From: Actinobacteria bacterium 21-64-8
GTDB lineage: Bacteria; Actinomycetota; Acidimicrobiia; Acidimicrobiales; RAAP-2
Length of the DNA stretch: 12,223 nt
Reading direction: 5' to 3'
Assembly: GCA_002255315.1 (NCBI GenBank)
Contig: NCBD01000012.1
Span: forward strand, 1 to 12,223
Part shown: positions 1 to 7,627 of the stretch, one piece after another
Position numbering within the stretch: the first letter of the stretch is position 1
Layout of the letters: each line of letters begins with the position of its first letter
Notes under the pieces: model-generated
What the model was told of the DNA's origin: nothing
The model's input: the letters and a program-made list of their open reading frames with translations, nothing else
Databases searched by the model: none
Translations under genes and position numbers: made by a program

Positions 1-67
1 GGACCAAGTTGTAGACGAACGAGTCATAGTTGTCGACGACCAATATCCGAACTGAGTCACTCATCAT
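1..67 (-). CDS. trpG: Anthranilate synthase component II (glutamine amidotransferase), N-terminal fragment
   Basis: The reverse complement reads MMSDSVRILVVDNYDSFVYN and then LV before the window edge. The VVDNYDSFVYNLV block is the N-terminal signature of class I glutamine amidotransferases of the TrpG/PabA type, which release ammonia from glutamine for the chorismate-using partner subunit. The catalytic Cys-His-Glu lie outside the window. Two ATG codons are possible: 67-65 has an AGGA five bases upstream, while 64-62 lies seven bases after a TAGGAT box and would suit a leaderless transcript. It is divergent from trpE, which supports TrpG over a PabA role, though many such subunits serve both pathways. 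Recognition is confident; the exact start is not settled. Confidence 0.88.
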   Translation of the reverse strand, partial: MMSDSVRILVVDNYDSFVYNLV

Positions 68-71
68 GCGA

Positions 72-95
72 ATCCTAGGTGAGACTCACTATCCT
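72..95. promoter_or_regulatory. Candidate divergent promoter with central palindrome between trpG and trpE
   Basis: On the plus strand TATCCT (90-95) ends six bases before the trpE ATG at 102. On the minus strand TAGGAT (77-72) ends seven bases before the second trpG ATG at 64. Both match the TANNNT -10 pattern at the distance expected for leaderless mRNAs. Exactly between them lies the inverted repeat GTGAG-A-CTCAC (79-89), centred on base 84. No convincing -35 was seen on either side. The two sites are so close that polymerase could hardly occupy both at once, and a repressor on the palindrome could block both. This is inferred from sequence only. Confidence 0.45.
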
Positions 96-101
96 TTCGC
101 C

Positions 102-1610
102 ATGAGTTCGATCGACGAAGCGGCATTTCTCGACCTCGTTCGTCGCGGTTTCAACGTCATTCCTCTGCACTTCACGCTCCAACTTGATCGAGAAACGCCC
201 GTCTCGTTGTATCAGCGCTTTCGAGATCGAGCGATCTTCCTGTTGGAAAGCGCCGCCCTTGGTGAGGCGACGGGACGATACTCCTTTATTGGACTTGACC
301 GAAAGTGGCGCTTGACGACCAGTGGTGATCACGTGCAGTGGAGCGACGATGCGTCGTTCACGAGTGAAACATCTCCCCTGCGGACATTGCGCGCACGCTT
401 AGCGAGTTACCGCACCTACACGCCCCCGGAATTGCCCGACTTTTTCGGCGGTGCGGTGGGTTACGTCACCTACGACTACGTCCGACGCCTTGAGCGACTG
501 CCGCGCGGGACCATCTCCGCGACGTGGCCCGACGTAGATTTCTCCTTCGCGGGCACCGTTTTGATTTGTGATCACTTACGCCACTCGACCACAATCGTCG
601 TCAACACGATTGTCGAGCGGGCCAGCGACGCGACCAACGCCTACGCCACCTCGCTCGCACGACTTGAGACGTTGGCGGACCAAATGCTCCAGAGTCCGCC
701 GGCGCTCAATCCAGAAGAGGAACGACTCGTAGCGACTGCGCCCCAGCGCCGAAGCGCCATTGATGTGCGGGCGCGTGCGCGAGCACTCTCGAACTTTCAG
801 GCGGAGCAGTACGTCGCGGTGGTGGAAGCTGCGAAGGAGCACATCATCGCCGGTGACGTCTTTCAAGTCGTCCCGAGTCAACAATTTCGCCGTCCGAGCA
901 CCGTTAATCCCTTGACGCTCTATCGCGTGTTGCGCGCGCTCAATCCGTCACCGTACATGTACTTGCTCGACGCCGGCGATAATCAAATTGTCGGCGCGTC
1001 GCCCGAGATGCTGCTGCGCGTTCACGATGGCATAGTTTCGACGCGCCCGATTGCCGGCACGCGACCACGGGGAGCTTCCGAAGCCGACGATCAGGCGCTC
1101 GAAATCGAGATGCGTAGCGACGAGAAGGAAATCGCCGAGCACGTGATGCTGGTTGATCTGGGTCGAAACGACGTCGGTCGAGTTGCACGCGCCGGCACGG
1201 TACGCGTCGCTCAACTCGCACACGTTGAACGCTTTTCACATCTCATGCACCTGGTCTCGCACGTTGACGGTGAACTCCGGGAGAACCTTGATGCCTTCGA
1301 CGCCTTCGATGCACTCTTTCCCGCGGGAACCTTGACCGGTGCACCTAAAGTCCGAGCGATGGAACTAATCGACGGCTTCGAGTCAGTACTGCGCGGACCC
1401 TACGGGGGTGCAGTGGGCTACTTCTCACTCAGCGGCAACGCCGACTTCGCGATTACTATCCGCACGGTGTCACTTCGAAACGGCATCGCCACGGTTCAAG
1501 CAGGCGGCGGTATCGTCGCCGACTCGCGTCCCTTATTCGAATACGAAGAGTGTATTTCGAAGGCATCGGCGCCCCTACTCGCGCTCGAAATTGCGGATCC
1601 GCTCGCCTAA
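102..1610 (+). CDS. trpE: Anthranilate synthase component I
   Basis: A 502-residue chorismate-using enzyme of full family length, making anthranilate in the first committed step of tryptophan synthesis together with the TrpG subunit encoded next to it. Visible signatures are the N-terminal LLES element (residues 47-50), part of the tryptophan feedback site in the family, then FQVVPSQQF, NPSPYMYLL, IVGASPEMLLRV, TRPIAGTRPRG, EHVMLVDLGRNDVGR, GTLTGAPK (about residue 409), RGPYGGAVGYF and AGGGIVADS at the chorismate-binding core. The open frame extends upstream to an ATG at 66 and a TTG at 30. The ATG at 102 is preferred because MSSIDEAAFLDLVRRGFNVI aligns with normal TrpE N termini, it avoids overlap with trpG, and it sits six bases after a TATCCT box. 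The LLES element suggests feedback control is retained. Confidence 0.96.
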   Translation: MSSIDEAAFLDLVRRGFNVIPLHFTLQLDRETPVSLYQRFRDRAIFLLESAALGEATGRYSFIGLDRKWRLTTSGDHVQWSDDASFTSETSPLRTLRARLASYRTYTPPELPDFFGGAVGYVTYDYVRRLERLPRGTISATWPDVDFSFAGTVLICDHLRHSTTIVVNTIVERASDATNAYATSLARLETLADQMLQSPPALNPEEERLVATAPQRRSAIDVRARARALSNFQAEQYVAVVEAAKEHIIAGDVFQVVPSQQFRRPSTVNPLTLYRVLRALNPSPYMYLLDAGDNQIVGASPEMLLRVHDGIVSTRPIAGTRPRGASEADDQALEIEMRSDEKEIAEHVMLVDLGRNDVGRVARAGTVRVAQLAHVERFSHLMHLVSHVDGELRENLDAFDAFDALFPAGTLTGAPKVRAMELIDGFESVLRGPYGGAVGYFSLSGNADFAITIRTVSLRNGIATVQAGGGIVADSRPLFEYEECISKASAPLLALEIADPLA

Positions 1611-1614
1611 AACA

Positions 1615-2793
1615 TCACGCAAAACCTAAGGGGGCGATCTGATGACCCTGCACCTGTGAGATAAAAACGCTGGTGCCCGTCATGTTGCCGTTCGCTTGGA
1701 ATCGAAACGTTCTAGAAATTCCATGTACGGTCACTCGGTGCAGCGCGTTAACCAGGGCCGCTCTCGTCACTACCTTGAGTGTACGCAGTGCATTGATAAT
1801 TGCGTTCGCCGCGTCGTAGGACTCAACCGCATAACTGGCGCTACTTGCGCTCACGTGCGCGAGCGATGCAAACTCTCGATTAAACGTCGCGTTAGTCGAC
1901 GTCACACATCCACAGCTTAAGTACACGCCATCGGCCGCCGAAATCGACGCCGTCGCGCTCAAGAGCTCGTTCGCGTTCGCGCCATCGTCTGAGAGCACGA
2001 CGCCATGAAATCCGACGTTGTTGAGCGCATCCAGCAAGAGCCCAAAGTCGCAATTAAGCCCACCGTAGAAGAGTGAGGTCGCCTGACTCGCCAGTGCGGC
2101 GAGGGCCACACTCGCGTACTCAGTCGCGCTCGCCGTGCCACCACAGTTCGACGTGATCGGCGCACTCTGGTTCACCACGCTCGCGCCATCGACCGTCGCC
2201 CTGGCGCTCACCGCACTCGACAATGTGTTGCCGTAGACCGATGCATCACTCACGACAAAGAGGCGCTGGGAACCCAAAGCGCGCACGAGAAAATCCGCGT
2301 CCGCGGCGCCTTGCACGGTGTCGTCAGGAACGTCACGAAAGAAATTGGCAAATCCCAACGTCGCCAGCGACGGCGTGGTTACCGTCGGCGTCACCATGGC
2401 CACGCGAGCTCGAGAGAGTATGGGACCAGCCTCTTGCACGCCGTCCGGTGACGTCGGCCCAATGACGGCGACCACGCGCTTGTTCGCCACTAGTCGGTGC
2501 AACAGAGCGGCGCGAATATCCGAATTGCCCTTGGTGTCGTACGCCACTAGTCGCAATTGAAACCGGAGCTGGTGCGACGCGTTGGCGTTGTTGACCGCCA
2601 ATCGAGCAGCGTCTTCGAGGTTGAGAGTGAAGCGACGGGCGCTGCCACTTATTGGTCCAACGAACGCAATTTCGTACAGTGGCTCTCTCCCAGCCGCATT
2701 CGCAACGGTCGCGCTGACGGGCGCGACCACTTCACCAAGTGGCAACAACGCAAAGGCGAGGAGTAACGCGGCCAGCCCGCGGCGAACCATCAT
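1615..2793 (-). CDS. Branched-chain amino acid ABC-type substrate-binding protein (periplasmic binding protein type I fold)
   Basis: A 392-residue exported protein resembling the Leu/Ile/Val-binding family (Peripla_BP_6), which captures small solutes for an ABC importer. After a basic start and a hydrophobic stretch (residues 4-20), a signal peptidase I-like site follows around residue 33 (ANA-AG). The mature part opens with IAFVGPISGSARRFTLNLED and continues with VAVIGPTSPDGVQEAGPILS, VAMVTPTVTTPSL, FFRDVPDD, FVVSDASVYGN and YAVESYDAANAIINAL, the usual order of this fold. There is no lipobox Cys, although Gram-positive binding proteins are normally lipoproteins. No permease or ATPase gene lies nearby, so the ligand is unknown and a sensory role is possible. 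The frame stays open to 3027, but the extra 78 residues precede the signal peptide and look non-coding. Its end lies four bases from the trpE stop (convergent). Confidence 0.85.
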   Translation of the reverse strand: MMVRRGLAALLLAFALLPLGEVVAPVSATVANAAGREPLYEIAFVGPISGSARRFTLNLEDAARLAVNNANASHQLRFQLRLVAYDTKGNSDIRAALLHRLVANKRVVAVIGPTSPDGVQEAGPILSRARVAMVTPTVTTPSLATLGFANFFRDVPDDTVQGAADADFLVRALGSQRLFVVSDASVYGNTLSSAVSARATVDGASVVNQSAPITSNCGGTASATEYASVALAALASQATSLFYGGLNCDFGLLLDALNNVGFHGVVLSDDGANANELLSATASISAADGVYLSCGCVTSTNATFNREFASLAHVSASSASYAVESYDAANAIINALRTLKVVTRAALVNALHRVTVHGISRTFRFQANGNMTGTSVFISQVQGHQIAPLGFA

Positions 2794-3073
2794 CGCCGCG
2801 TCACTCGATGAGTTCGAGCGTGCGTGAAACGTGGCGTGCAACCACCTAAATTGCGGGTTGACGCCAGGGCGCAGGAGCGCGCAAATCGGGTGTTGAACAG
2901 AGTTCGCATTACATTTCTCGTGTTCGACGACTCGAGCGACTTTTACAATCTGCCTAAAGTATACGCCGTATAAACAAGCGACGAGGGTCGCCTTGCTCGA
3001 AGCACGTGCGTTAAACGGCGCGAACAACCTCCCTCGTCACGTCCGGTATCTAGAGCGCTAGGCGTGAGGCCTT
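2794..3073. other. Intergenic stretch of 280 bases upstream of the binding-protein gene
   Basis: No gene was found here. It contains an inverted repeat TATAC-GCC-GTATA (2960-2972) that also supplies a minus-strand TATACT (2963-2958) usable as a -10 box, about 165 bases before the binding-protein start, without a recognisable -35. A small hairpin (CTCGA 2804-2808 with TCGAG 2814-2818) sits just before the start codon. A long 5' leader is possible but not demonstrated. Confidence 0.35.
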
Positions 3074-3805
3074 TCAGAGGTCCTTGCGCTCTTCACTCAG
3101 GTTGCTCTCGGAAACGTGGGACGCCGGGATGTCCGCTATGGGTGCCGGTGAACGCTGGTCGACGGCAAAATGAAAACTCGATTGACCCGCGTTGTTGTGG
3201 GCAACTTGGGCCACGAAGACTTCGACAGCCGCTCGCGCGTCACCGAGGGCGTCGTGACCTCCGGGCTTCACGCCGTAGTGCTGACACAGTTGGCTCAGGC
3301 CTCGACGTGGTCGCTCTTCGCGACTGGGTTCAATCGCGAGATCATGCTCGACCACGTCAATGACTTTGAGCACCGTGAGATCGAGTGGTGGCGCTTCAAG
3401 GGAAAGGTTAAGTAGTGAACGTGCACTACGTCGCAACATCTCGAGGTCGAAGCGCACGACGTTGGCGCCGATAACGACGCCACCTTGTCGCGCCACGTGG
3501 CCCAAAAGTTGCACGCACCGAGCGACTCCCGCTTCGGGTCCATAGACCGGTGCGACGCTACGCATGGCCCAAAGATCCTCCACACTGAGGCCGTGCACAC
3601 GACGAGCCCCTTCACTGATGGGGCGATCAGGTATAACGAAGTACTGCTCACTCCATATCGCCACCCCGTAGCGGTACGCGCTAAAGCCGTACGAGATTGC
3701 TCGATCGCTCGTAACGCTTAGACCAGTCGTCTCGGTGTCGAAGCCGACGACGAGTTCTGGTACGTGCTGGTGGCACTTGGGCACGGACCTACTCTTACAG
3801 CCCAC
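3074..3805 (-). CDS. DnaQ-like 3'-5' exonuclease (DEDDh family)
   Basis: A 243-residue protein with the three exonuclease motifs of the DEDDh family: Exo I in VVGFDTETTGL (metal-binding D and E), Exo II in GANVVRFDLEML, and Exo III in GGHDALGDARAA (His base and Asp). Such proteins remove nucleotides from DNA or RNA 3' ends; they include polymerase III epsilon proofreading subunits and stand-alone repair nucleases. No polymerase partner is adjacent, so proofreading and repair cannot be told apart. The C terminus after about residue 205 is divergent and of unknown role. The start is uncertain: GTG at 3823 is the longest, GTG at 3805 is favoured by a GGGGTGA just upstream, and GTG at 3784 would still keep the full domain. 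Confidence 0.86.
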   Translation of the reverse strand: MGCKSRSVPKCHQHVPELVVGFDTETTGLSVTSDRAISYGFSAYRYGVAIWSEQYFVIPDRPISEGARRVHGLSVEDLWAMRSVAPVYGPEAGVARCVQLLGHVARQGGVVIGANVVRFDLEMLRRSARSLLNLSLEAPPLDLTVLKVIDVVEHDLAIEPSREERPRRGLSQLCQHYGVKPGGHDALGDARAAVEVFVAQVAHNNAGQSSFHFAVDQRSPAPIADIPASHVSESNLSEERKDL

Positions 3806-3967
3806 TGTCACCCCACGCTGCACTACGTCGGTGACCGCCGTATCGATTCTTAGTTTTCCTTTATGCGAACTTCCGTAATTTTTGGCGTTCTACGACCATA
3901 CTTACGTCGAGCAGTTCGTCAAAAGTACTGCGACAAAGGCCTACTCAAAAGGGAGCGACAGAACTAA

Positions 3968-4858
3968 ATGGGCCGTCAACGTGTGCTTCGCTCACTCGCC
4001 GTCCTTGCGGTCAGCCTTGTTTCAAGTTTGGTACCGCTGATGGCGACCGTGAGCGCCGCCTCCGCCAGCGCCCCTGCCGTGTTCTACCTCGATTTGGGCG
4101 CGTCAGAGTCAGTGGGCGTGCAACCCACCGCCGCTTCGCCGCTCGGCCAACCCACCAATGACGGTTACGCCAACGACCTGGTCGCCCTGGAAGCGAGCCG
4201 TGGCGTCAATCTGCAACTGACCGAACTCGGTTGTCCCGGCGAGTCGACGACGACCATGATCTCTGGCGACGATCACTGTTATCAAGCACCGAACAGTCAA
4301 CTCACGAGGGCCGTCGCTTTTTTGCAAGCACACTTCAATCAACCAGGTCTCGTCACGATTGACTTAGGCTTTAACAACCTTCGCCACTGCATTCACCAAG
4401 AGTTCTCCGATCAGAACTGCGTCACGACCCAACTGGCGACATTGCGCACCCAACTCACGTCGATCCTGCAAACGCTGATCGCCGCCGCCGGTCCCCAGGT
4501 CAGCTTCATCGGACTTAATCACAACGATCCCTACCTCGCCAACGCGCTGAACCGTACCCACGACCTCAACTTCGCGATGGGTAGTTCTGTCGCCATTGAC
4601 GCTCTCAACGCCACGCTCAGTGACGTCTACGGTCTCTTCGGCATTCCGGTGGCGAACATCGCCAGGGCCTTTTCGAACGCCGTCCAAAGGCCAACGCGCT
4701 TTCCGCACCTTGGTCACGTGCCCACCAACGAGGCCCGCGCCTGTACGTGGACGTGGATGTGTCGTAGGGGCCACTACGGGCCCAATCTTCACCCCAACAA
4801 CGTTGGCTATCAGGTCATGGCAAACACCATTGCCACCCTGATGCCGGTGTGGAGTTAA
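3968..4858 (+). CDS. Secreted SGNH/GDSL-family hydrolase
   Basis: A 296-residue protein with a signal peptide (hydrophobic segment about residues 9-27, cleavage likely near 30-35). The SGNH blocks are visible but altered. Block I is YLDLGASESVG with Ser46 as nucleophile and GAS in place of GDS. The block II-like region is ELGCPGEST. Block III is DLGFNNL, with Asn136 in place. Block V is GPNLHPNNVGY with His275, but no Asp occurs two or three residues before it. Six Cys (89, 104, 141, 151, 259, 265) would suit three disulfides in an exported esterase or lipase-like enzyme; the substrate cannot be predicted. A GGGAG lies 12 bases before the ATG. The 144-base upstream spacer separates it from the divergent exonuclease. 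Confidence 0.85.
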   Translation: MGRQRVLRSLAVLAVSLVSSLVPLMATVSAASASAPAVFYLDLGASESVGVQPTAASPLGQPTNDGYANDLVALEASRGVNLQLTELGCPGESTTTMISGDDHCYQAPNSQLTRAVAFLQAHFNQPGLVTIDLGFNNLRHCIHQEFSDQNCVTTQLATLRTQLTSILQTLIAAAGPQVSFIGLNHNDPYLANALNRTHDLNFAMGSSVAIDALNATLSDVYGLFGIPVANIARAFSNAVQRPTRFPHLGHVPTNEARACTWTWMCRRGHYGPNLHPNNVGYQVMANTIATLMPVWS

Positions 4859-4899
4859 CAAACTCTTGTCTTAATCCTCGTCGGCAGCGTGCGCCTCTC

Positions 4900-4940
4900 T
4901 ATAATGAGCGGCACCGACGTCGTTCGAGAGAGGATGATTT
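4900..4940 (+). promoter_or_regulatory. Candidate -10 box and ribosome binding site for mscL
   Basis: TATAAT at 4900-4905 is a perfect -10 consensus, and AGAGAGGA (4927-4934) lies six bases before the GTG start at 4941. No good -35 is found 16-19 bases upstream. This suggests mscL has its own promoter and a conventional leader of about 30 bases. Confidence 0.5.
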
Positions 4941-5363
4941 GTGAAAGGATTTAAGAACTTTTTAATGCAGGGTGATCTCATCGTGATCGCCGTGGGTCTA
5001 GTCGTGGCGCTCGCGTTTTCGACCCTGATTAAGGCCTTTACCGACTCGATCATCACACCACTCGTCAACGCACTCGAAGGAGCGAACGCATCGAGTAAGG
5101 GTCTCGGTTGGACACTCAATCACCAGTTCATCGACTTAGGGACCTTTATCTCAGCCATCGTGTACTTCGTCATCTTTATGGCCGTGATCTACTTCGTATT
5201 GGTCTCCCCCTATCGTGCGTACATGGCCAAACACGGTCGAAAAGTCTTTTCTGCCCCCGACCCCGCGCCGCCAACGAAGACTTGTCCTGAATGCCTTTCG
5301 AGTGATCTTCCGATAGCGGCGACCAAGTGCCGCTACTGTGCCAGCTCATTAACGATGCAATAA
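4941..5363 (+). CDS. mscL: Large-conductance mechanosensitive channel with C-terminal zinc ribbon
   Basis: A 140-residue inner-membrane channel subunit that opens under high membrane tension and lets solutes escape during osmotic downshock. The N-terminal helix MKGFKNFLMQGD, TM1 (about 14-36, with the AVGLVVALAF pore-lining run), the loop and TM2 (about 67-91) follow MscL order. The cytoplasmic end differs from the E. coli type: it carries CPEC (115, 118) and CRYC (130, 133), a four-Cys zinc-ribbon-like module. I recall similar tails in other actinobacterial MscL proteins. GTG start with a strong ribosome binding site. The downstream transporter gene begins 24 bases later, so the two are probably cotranscribed. 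Confidence 0.95.
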   Translation: MKGFKNFLMQGDLIVIAVGLVVALAFSTLIKAFTDSIITPLVNALEGANASSKGLGWTLNHQFIDLGTFISAIVYFVIFMAVIYFVLVSPYRAYMAKHGRKVFSAPDPAPPTKTCPECLSSDLPIAATKCRYCASSLTMQ

Positions 5364-5387
5364 CGCGATCGCCGTGTCGCAACGACC

Positions 5388-6260
5388 ATGAATCTGTTCT
5401 TGGCGTTGACGTTCGCGCTCCTCACGGCCTTGTCAAACGCACTCGCCCTCACGACCCAACACGTCGCGAGTCGCCGATCAAATGAGTCACTGCGTGGGTG
5501 GAGGCTCTGGACGCACCTCGCCCACCAGCCCTTATGGTTCGTGGGATGGCTCGCGCTCGGTGGCTCGCTCGTCTTTCAGGCACTGGCCCTTCATTTTGGG
5601 CCAATGTCGGCCGTGCAACCCTTGCTCGTCACGGAACTCATCTTTGGGCTCATCATCCGCCAATTCTGGCTCGCTCAACGAGTGCAACGCCGAGCCTGGT
5701 GGAGTGCCATCGCCACCGCGCTCGGCTTGGTCCTCTTTCTCGTCGCAAGCGCACCGCACGCGAGCGCCGCGACTCCCACGACGCTGCGCTGGGTCGTAAC
5801 GATAGGCGTCACCGCGGCCATTGTCCTCGGTCTCGTCGTCGGCGTACGCGGCGCGAGTGCCCATCGCCGTGCGGCGCTCTATGGCACGATGACCGGTCTG
5901 CTGTGGGCCCTCGAAGCCACGTTCATTAAAGCCACCACCGACATCCTTTCGAGCGGCGGTATTGGTGGCATGCTCGAACACTGGCCCTTCTACGCTTTTG
6001 TCATCGCCGGGGTGGCGGGTCTCTTGAGTGAACAAGCGGCCCTCCACGCTGGTCCACTGCGCGTTTCTCAGCCGTTGATCGTCGTCGTCGATCCCCTCCT
6101 CAGCGTGCTCTTCGGGCTGTCGCTCTTTGACGAGCGCCTTCGGTCCTCGTGGAGCGCCAGTTCCGTGAGTGTCACGGGACTGATCGTGATGTCCCTTGGT
6201 GTCATCTTGCTAACCCAGAGTGCGCCTGAGACCATGGCGGCCTCGTCTCGACTGCCCTAA
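5388..6260 (+). CDS. DMT-superfamily (EamA-like) membrane transporter
   Basis: A 290-residue, very hydrophobic protein with about nine or ten membrane segments in two similar halves, as expected for drug/metabolite transporters. The first helix begins right after the start (NLFLALTFALLTALSNALAL), and the first half contains FGPMSAVQPLLVTELIFGL. The second half repeats that pattern as HAGPLRVSQPLIVVVDPLLSV, a typical internal duplication in this superfamily. The exported substrate is not predictable. No clear ribosome binding site or -10 box precedes the ATG, and it follows mscL by 24 bases, so translation may depend on the upstream gene. A functional link to osmotic stress is only suggested by this proximity. 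Confidence 0.8.
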   Translation: MNLFLALTFALLTALSNALALTTQHVASRRSNESLRGWRLWTHLAHQPLWFVGWLALGGSLVFQALALHFGPMSAVQPLLVTELIFGLIIRQFWLAQRVQRRAWWSAIATALGLVLFLVASAPHASAATPTTLRWVVTIGVTAAIVLGLVVGVRGASAHRRAALYGTMTGLLWALEATFIKATTDILSSGGIGGMLEHWPFYAFVIAGVAGLLSEQAALHAGPLRVSQPLIVVVDPLLSVLFGLSLFDERLRSSWSASSVSVTGLIVMSLGVILLTQSAPETMAASSRLP

Positions 6261-6311
6261 CGGCGCCCGCAACGTCGCCTACGGGTTCGAGGACGAAGTC
6301 GGAATCAAAAC

Positions 6312-6317
6312 TAAGGT
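6312..6317 (+). promoter_or_regulatory. Candidate leaderless -10 box for the MFS gene
   Basis: TAAGGT ends exactly six bases before the ATG at 6324, the same spacing as TATCCT before trpE. No ribosome binding site precedes this ATG, which fits a leaderless transcript. No clear -35 was seen. Confidence 0.4.
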
Positions 6318-6323
6318 CTCTTC

Positions 6324-7583
6324 ATGAGTGGAGGTGAGGTGACGACTACTTCTTTTGGCCGTCGCTTCGCGTCAAACCTGCCCACGCCCGGTCCACTACG
6401 CACGCTCATGAAGGCCACCCTGGTCAACACTGTGGGCAACGGGCTCTTCTACACCGTCGAAGTAATTTTCTTCACGCGCTCGGTGGGCCTGTCGACACAC
6501 GACGTCGCCCTCGGTCTGGGCATCGCCGCCGCCGTCGCGATCCTCGCCAACGTGCCCATTGGTCACCTCGCTGATCGCCGAGGTCCCCGCGAGTTAGGCG
6601 CACTCTTTCTCGTCTTGGAGGGATGTGCGATGGGCGCCTTTGTCCTCGTGCACTCCTTCACACAGTTTCTCGCCGTCGCCGTCGCTGGACAGCTCTGCGC
6701 GAGCGCGAGTTCCACGTTACGAGTCGTGACCATGTCGCGCTTCGGAGAAGGTGAAGCTCGTGTACGGGTGCGTGCGCTGCAACGCGCGGTCAGTAACGTA
6801 GGGATGGCGGTGGGCACGCTGCTCGCGGGCGTTGCCCTCGCGTTCGATACACGAAGCGCCTACGTGGCGATGGTGCTTGGCAACGCCATCACCTTCGTGT
6901 TTGGTGCTTTCTTCGTGATGAAGCTTCCACCAATGCCTCCGCGACGTCTCGACGACGCGGCCCATCCCCCCAGTCGCTTCGTTGCCCTTCGTGACCGGCG
7001 ATTCTTACTCGCGACAGCGCTCAACGGTCTTTTTTCGATTCACTTCATGATCCAAAGCGTCGGACTGCCGCTATGGATTCTCGAGTTCACGAGCGCACCG
7101 CGTTGGACAGTGGCGTTGCTACTCATCATCAACACGACGTTGATCGTGCTCTTTCAGGTTCGAGCGAGTAAAGGAACGGGCAATGTTGCGGTCGCCGCGC
7201 GCGCCTACCAGCGATCAGGGGTCCTCATTGCGCTCGCGTGCGTTTTCTACGCGCTCGCGCACGCCACCTCCATCGCGGTCGCGATGGTGGCGCTGATAGT
7301 TGGCATGTTATTTCACTCGCTCGGTGAACTGTACAGCTCTGCCGCATCGTGGGGCATCGCTTTTGGCATGGCCTCTGAAGAACTGCAAGGGCAGTATCAG
7401 GGGCTCTACTCCATGGGCATGGGGCTCTCGAGGGTTATTGGCCCGCTGATCGTGACCTCGACCGCTATCGCCATGGGTCGAAACGGATGGCTCCTGCTCG
7501 CCGCCTTCTTTTTGCTCGTCGGCTCGGCCTACCCCGCCTTAGTGCGATCTTTCCTCGCCGCTAACGATCCCGCATCGACGTAG
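6324..7583 (+). CDS. Major facilitator superfamily transporter
   Basis: A 419-residue protein with about twelve hydrophobic segments. Between TM2 and TM3 is GHLADRRGPRELG, the MFS motif A (G-x-L-aD-r-x-G-r-r) loop. A basic cytoplasmic loop separates the halves around residues 199-230 (KLPPMPPRRLDD and onward). It resembles drug/proton antiporter-type MFS members, but the substrate cannot be read from sequence. It lies 63 bases after the DMT gene and appears to have its own promoter. The ATG is followed by GGAGGTGAGGTG inside the coding sequence; that internal GTG (6339) is too close to the purine run to be a likely start. Confidence 0.88.
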   Translation: MSGGEVTTTSFGRRFASNLPTPGPLRTLMKATLVNTVGNGLFYTVEVIFFTRSVGLSTHDVALGLGIAAAVAILANVPIGHLADRRGPRELGALFLVLEGCAMGAFVLVHSFTQFLAVAVAGQLCASASSTLRVVTMSRFGEGEARVRVRALQRAVSNVGMAVGTLLAGVALAFDTRSAYVAMVLGNAITFVFGAFFVMKLPPMPPRRLDDAAHPPSRFVALRDRRFLLATALNGLFSIHFMIQSVGLPLWILEFTSAPRWTVALLLIINTTLIVLFQVRASKGTGNVAVAARAYQRSGVLIALACVFYALAHATSIAVAMVALIVGMLFHSLGELYSSAASWGIAFGMASEELQGQYQGLYSMGMGLSRVIGPLIVTSTAIAMGRNGWLLLAAFFLLVGSAYPALVRSFLAANDPAST

Positions 7584-7594
7584 CGATACTCACC

Positions 7595-7616
7595 CACGCG
7601 AGGACTACCTCACGTG
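7595..7616. terminator. Candidate bidirectional hairpin between convergent MFS and msrA genes
   Basis: CACG-C-GAGG (7595-7603), loop ACTA, then CCTC-A-CGTG (7608-7616) can pair as a 4+4 bp stem with one central mismatch. It lies in the 44-base gap between two convergent stop codons. There is no T run, so intrinsic termination would be weak. An overlapping perfect 12-base palindrome, CCTCACGTGAGG (7608-7619), is an alternative structure. Confidence 0.35.
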
Positions 7617-7627
7617 AGGGAACGAAC

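Noticed and set aside
30..101. Earlier trpE starts (TTG at 30, ATG at 66)
   Set aside because: They would overlap the trpG coding sequence on the other strand and add residues absent from typical TrpE N termini.
2794..3027. N-terminal extension of the binding protein to a start at 3027
   Set aside because: The added 78 residues precede a normal signal peptide, show no family resemblance and overlap the probable promoter region.
4364..4861. 165-residue open frame on the minus strand opposite the SGNH hydrolase
   Set aside because: It mirrors the codon pattern of a well-supported gene and has no recognisable domain.
5532..6047. 171-residue open frame opposite the DMT transporter
   Set aside because: Charged, repetitive translation typical of the antisense of a hydrophobic protein; no domain or initiation signal.
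7608..7619. Perfect 12-base palindrome CCTCACGTGAGG as an operator
   Set aside because: It lies between two converging stop codons where no promoter is expected; a role in a hairpin is at least as likely.
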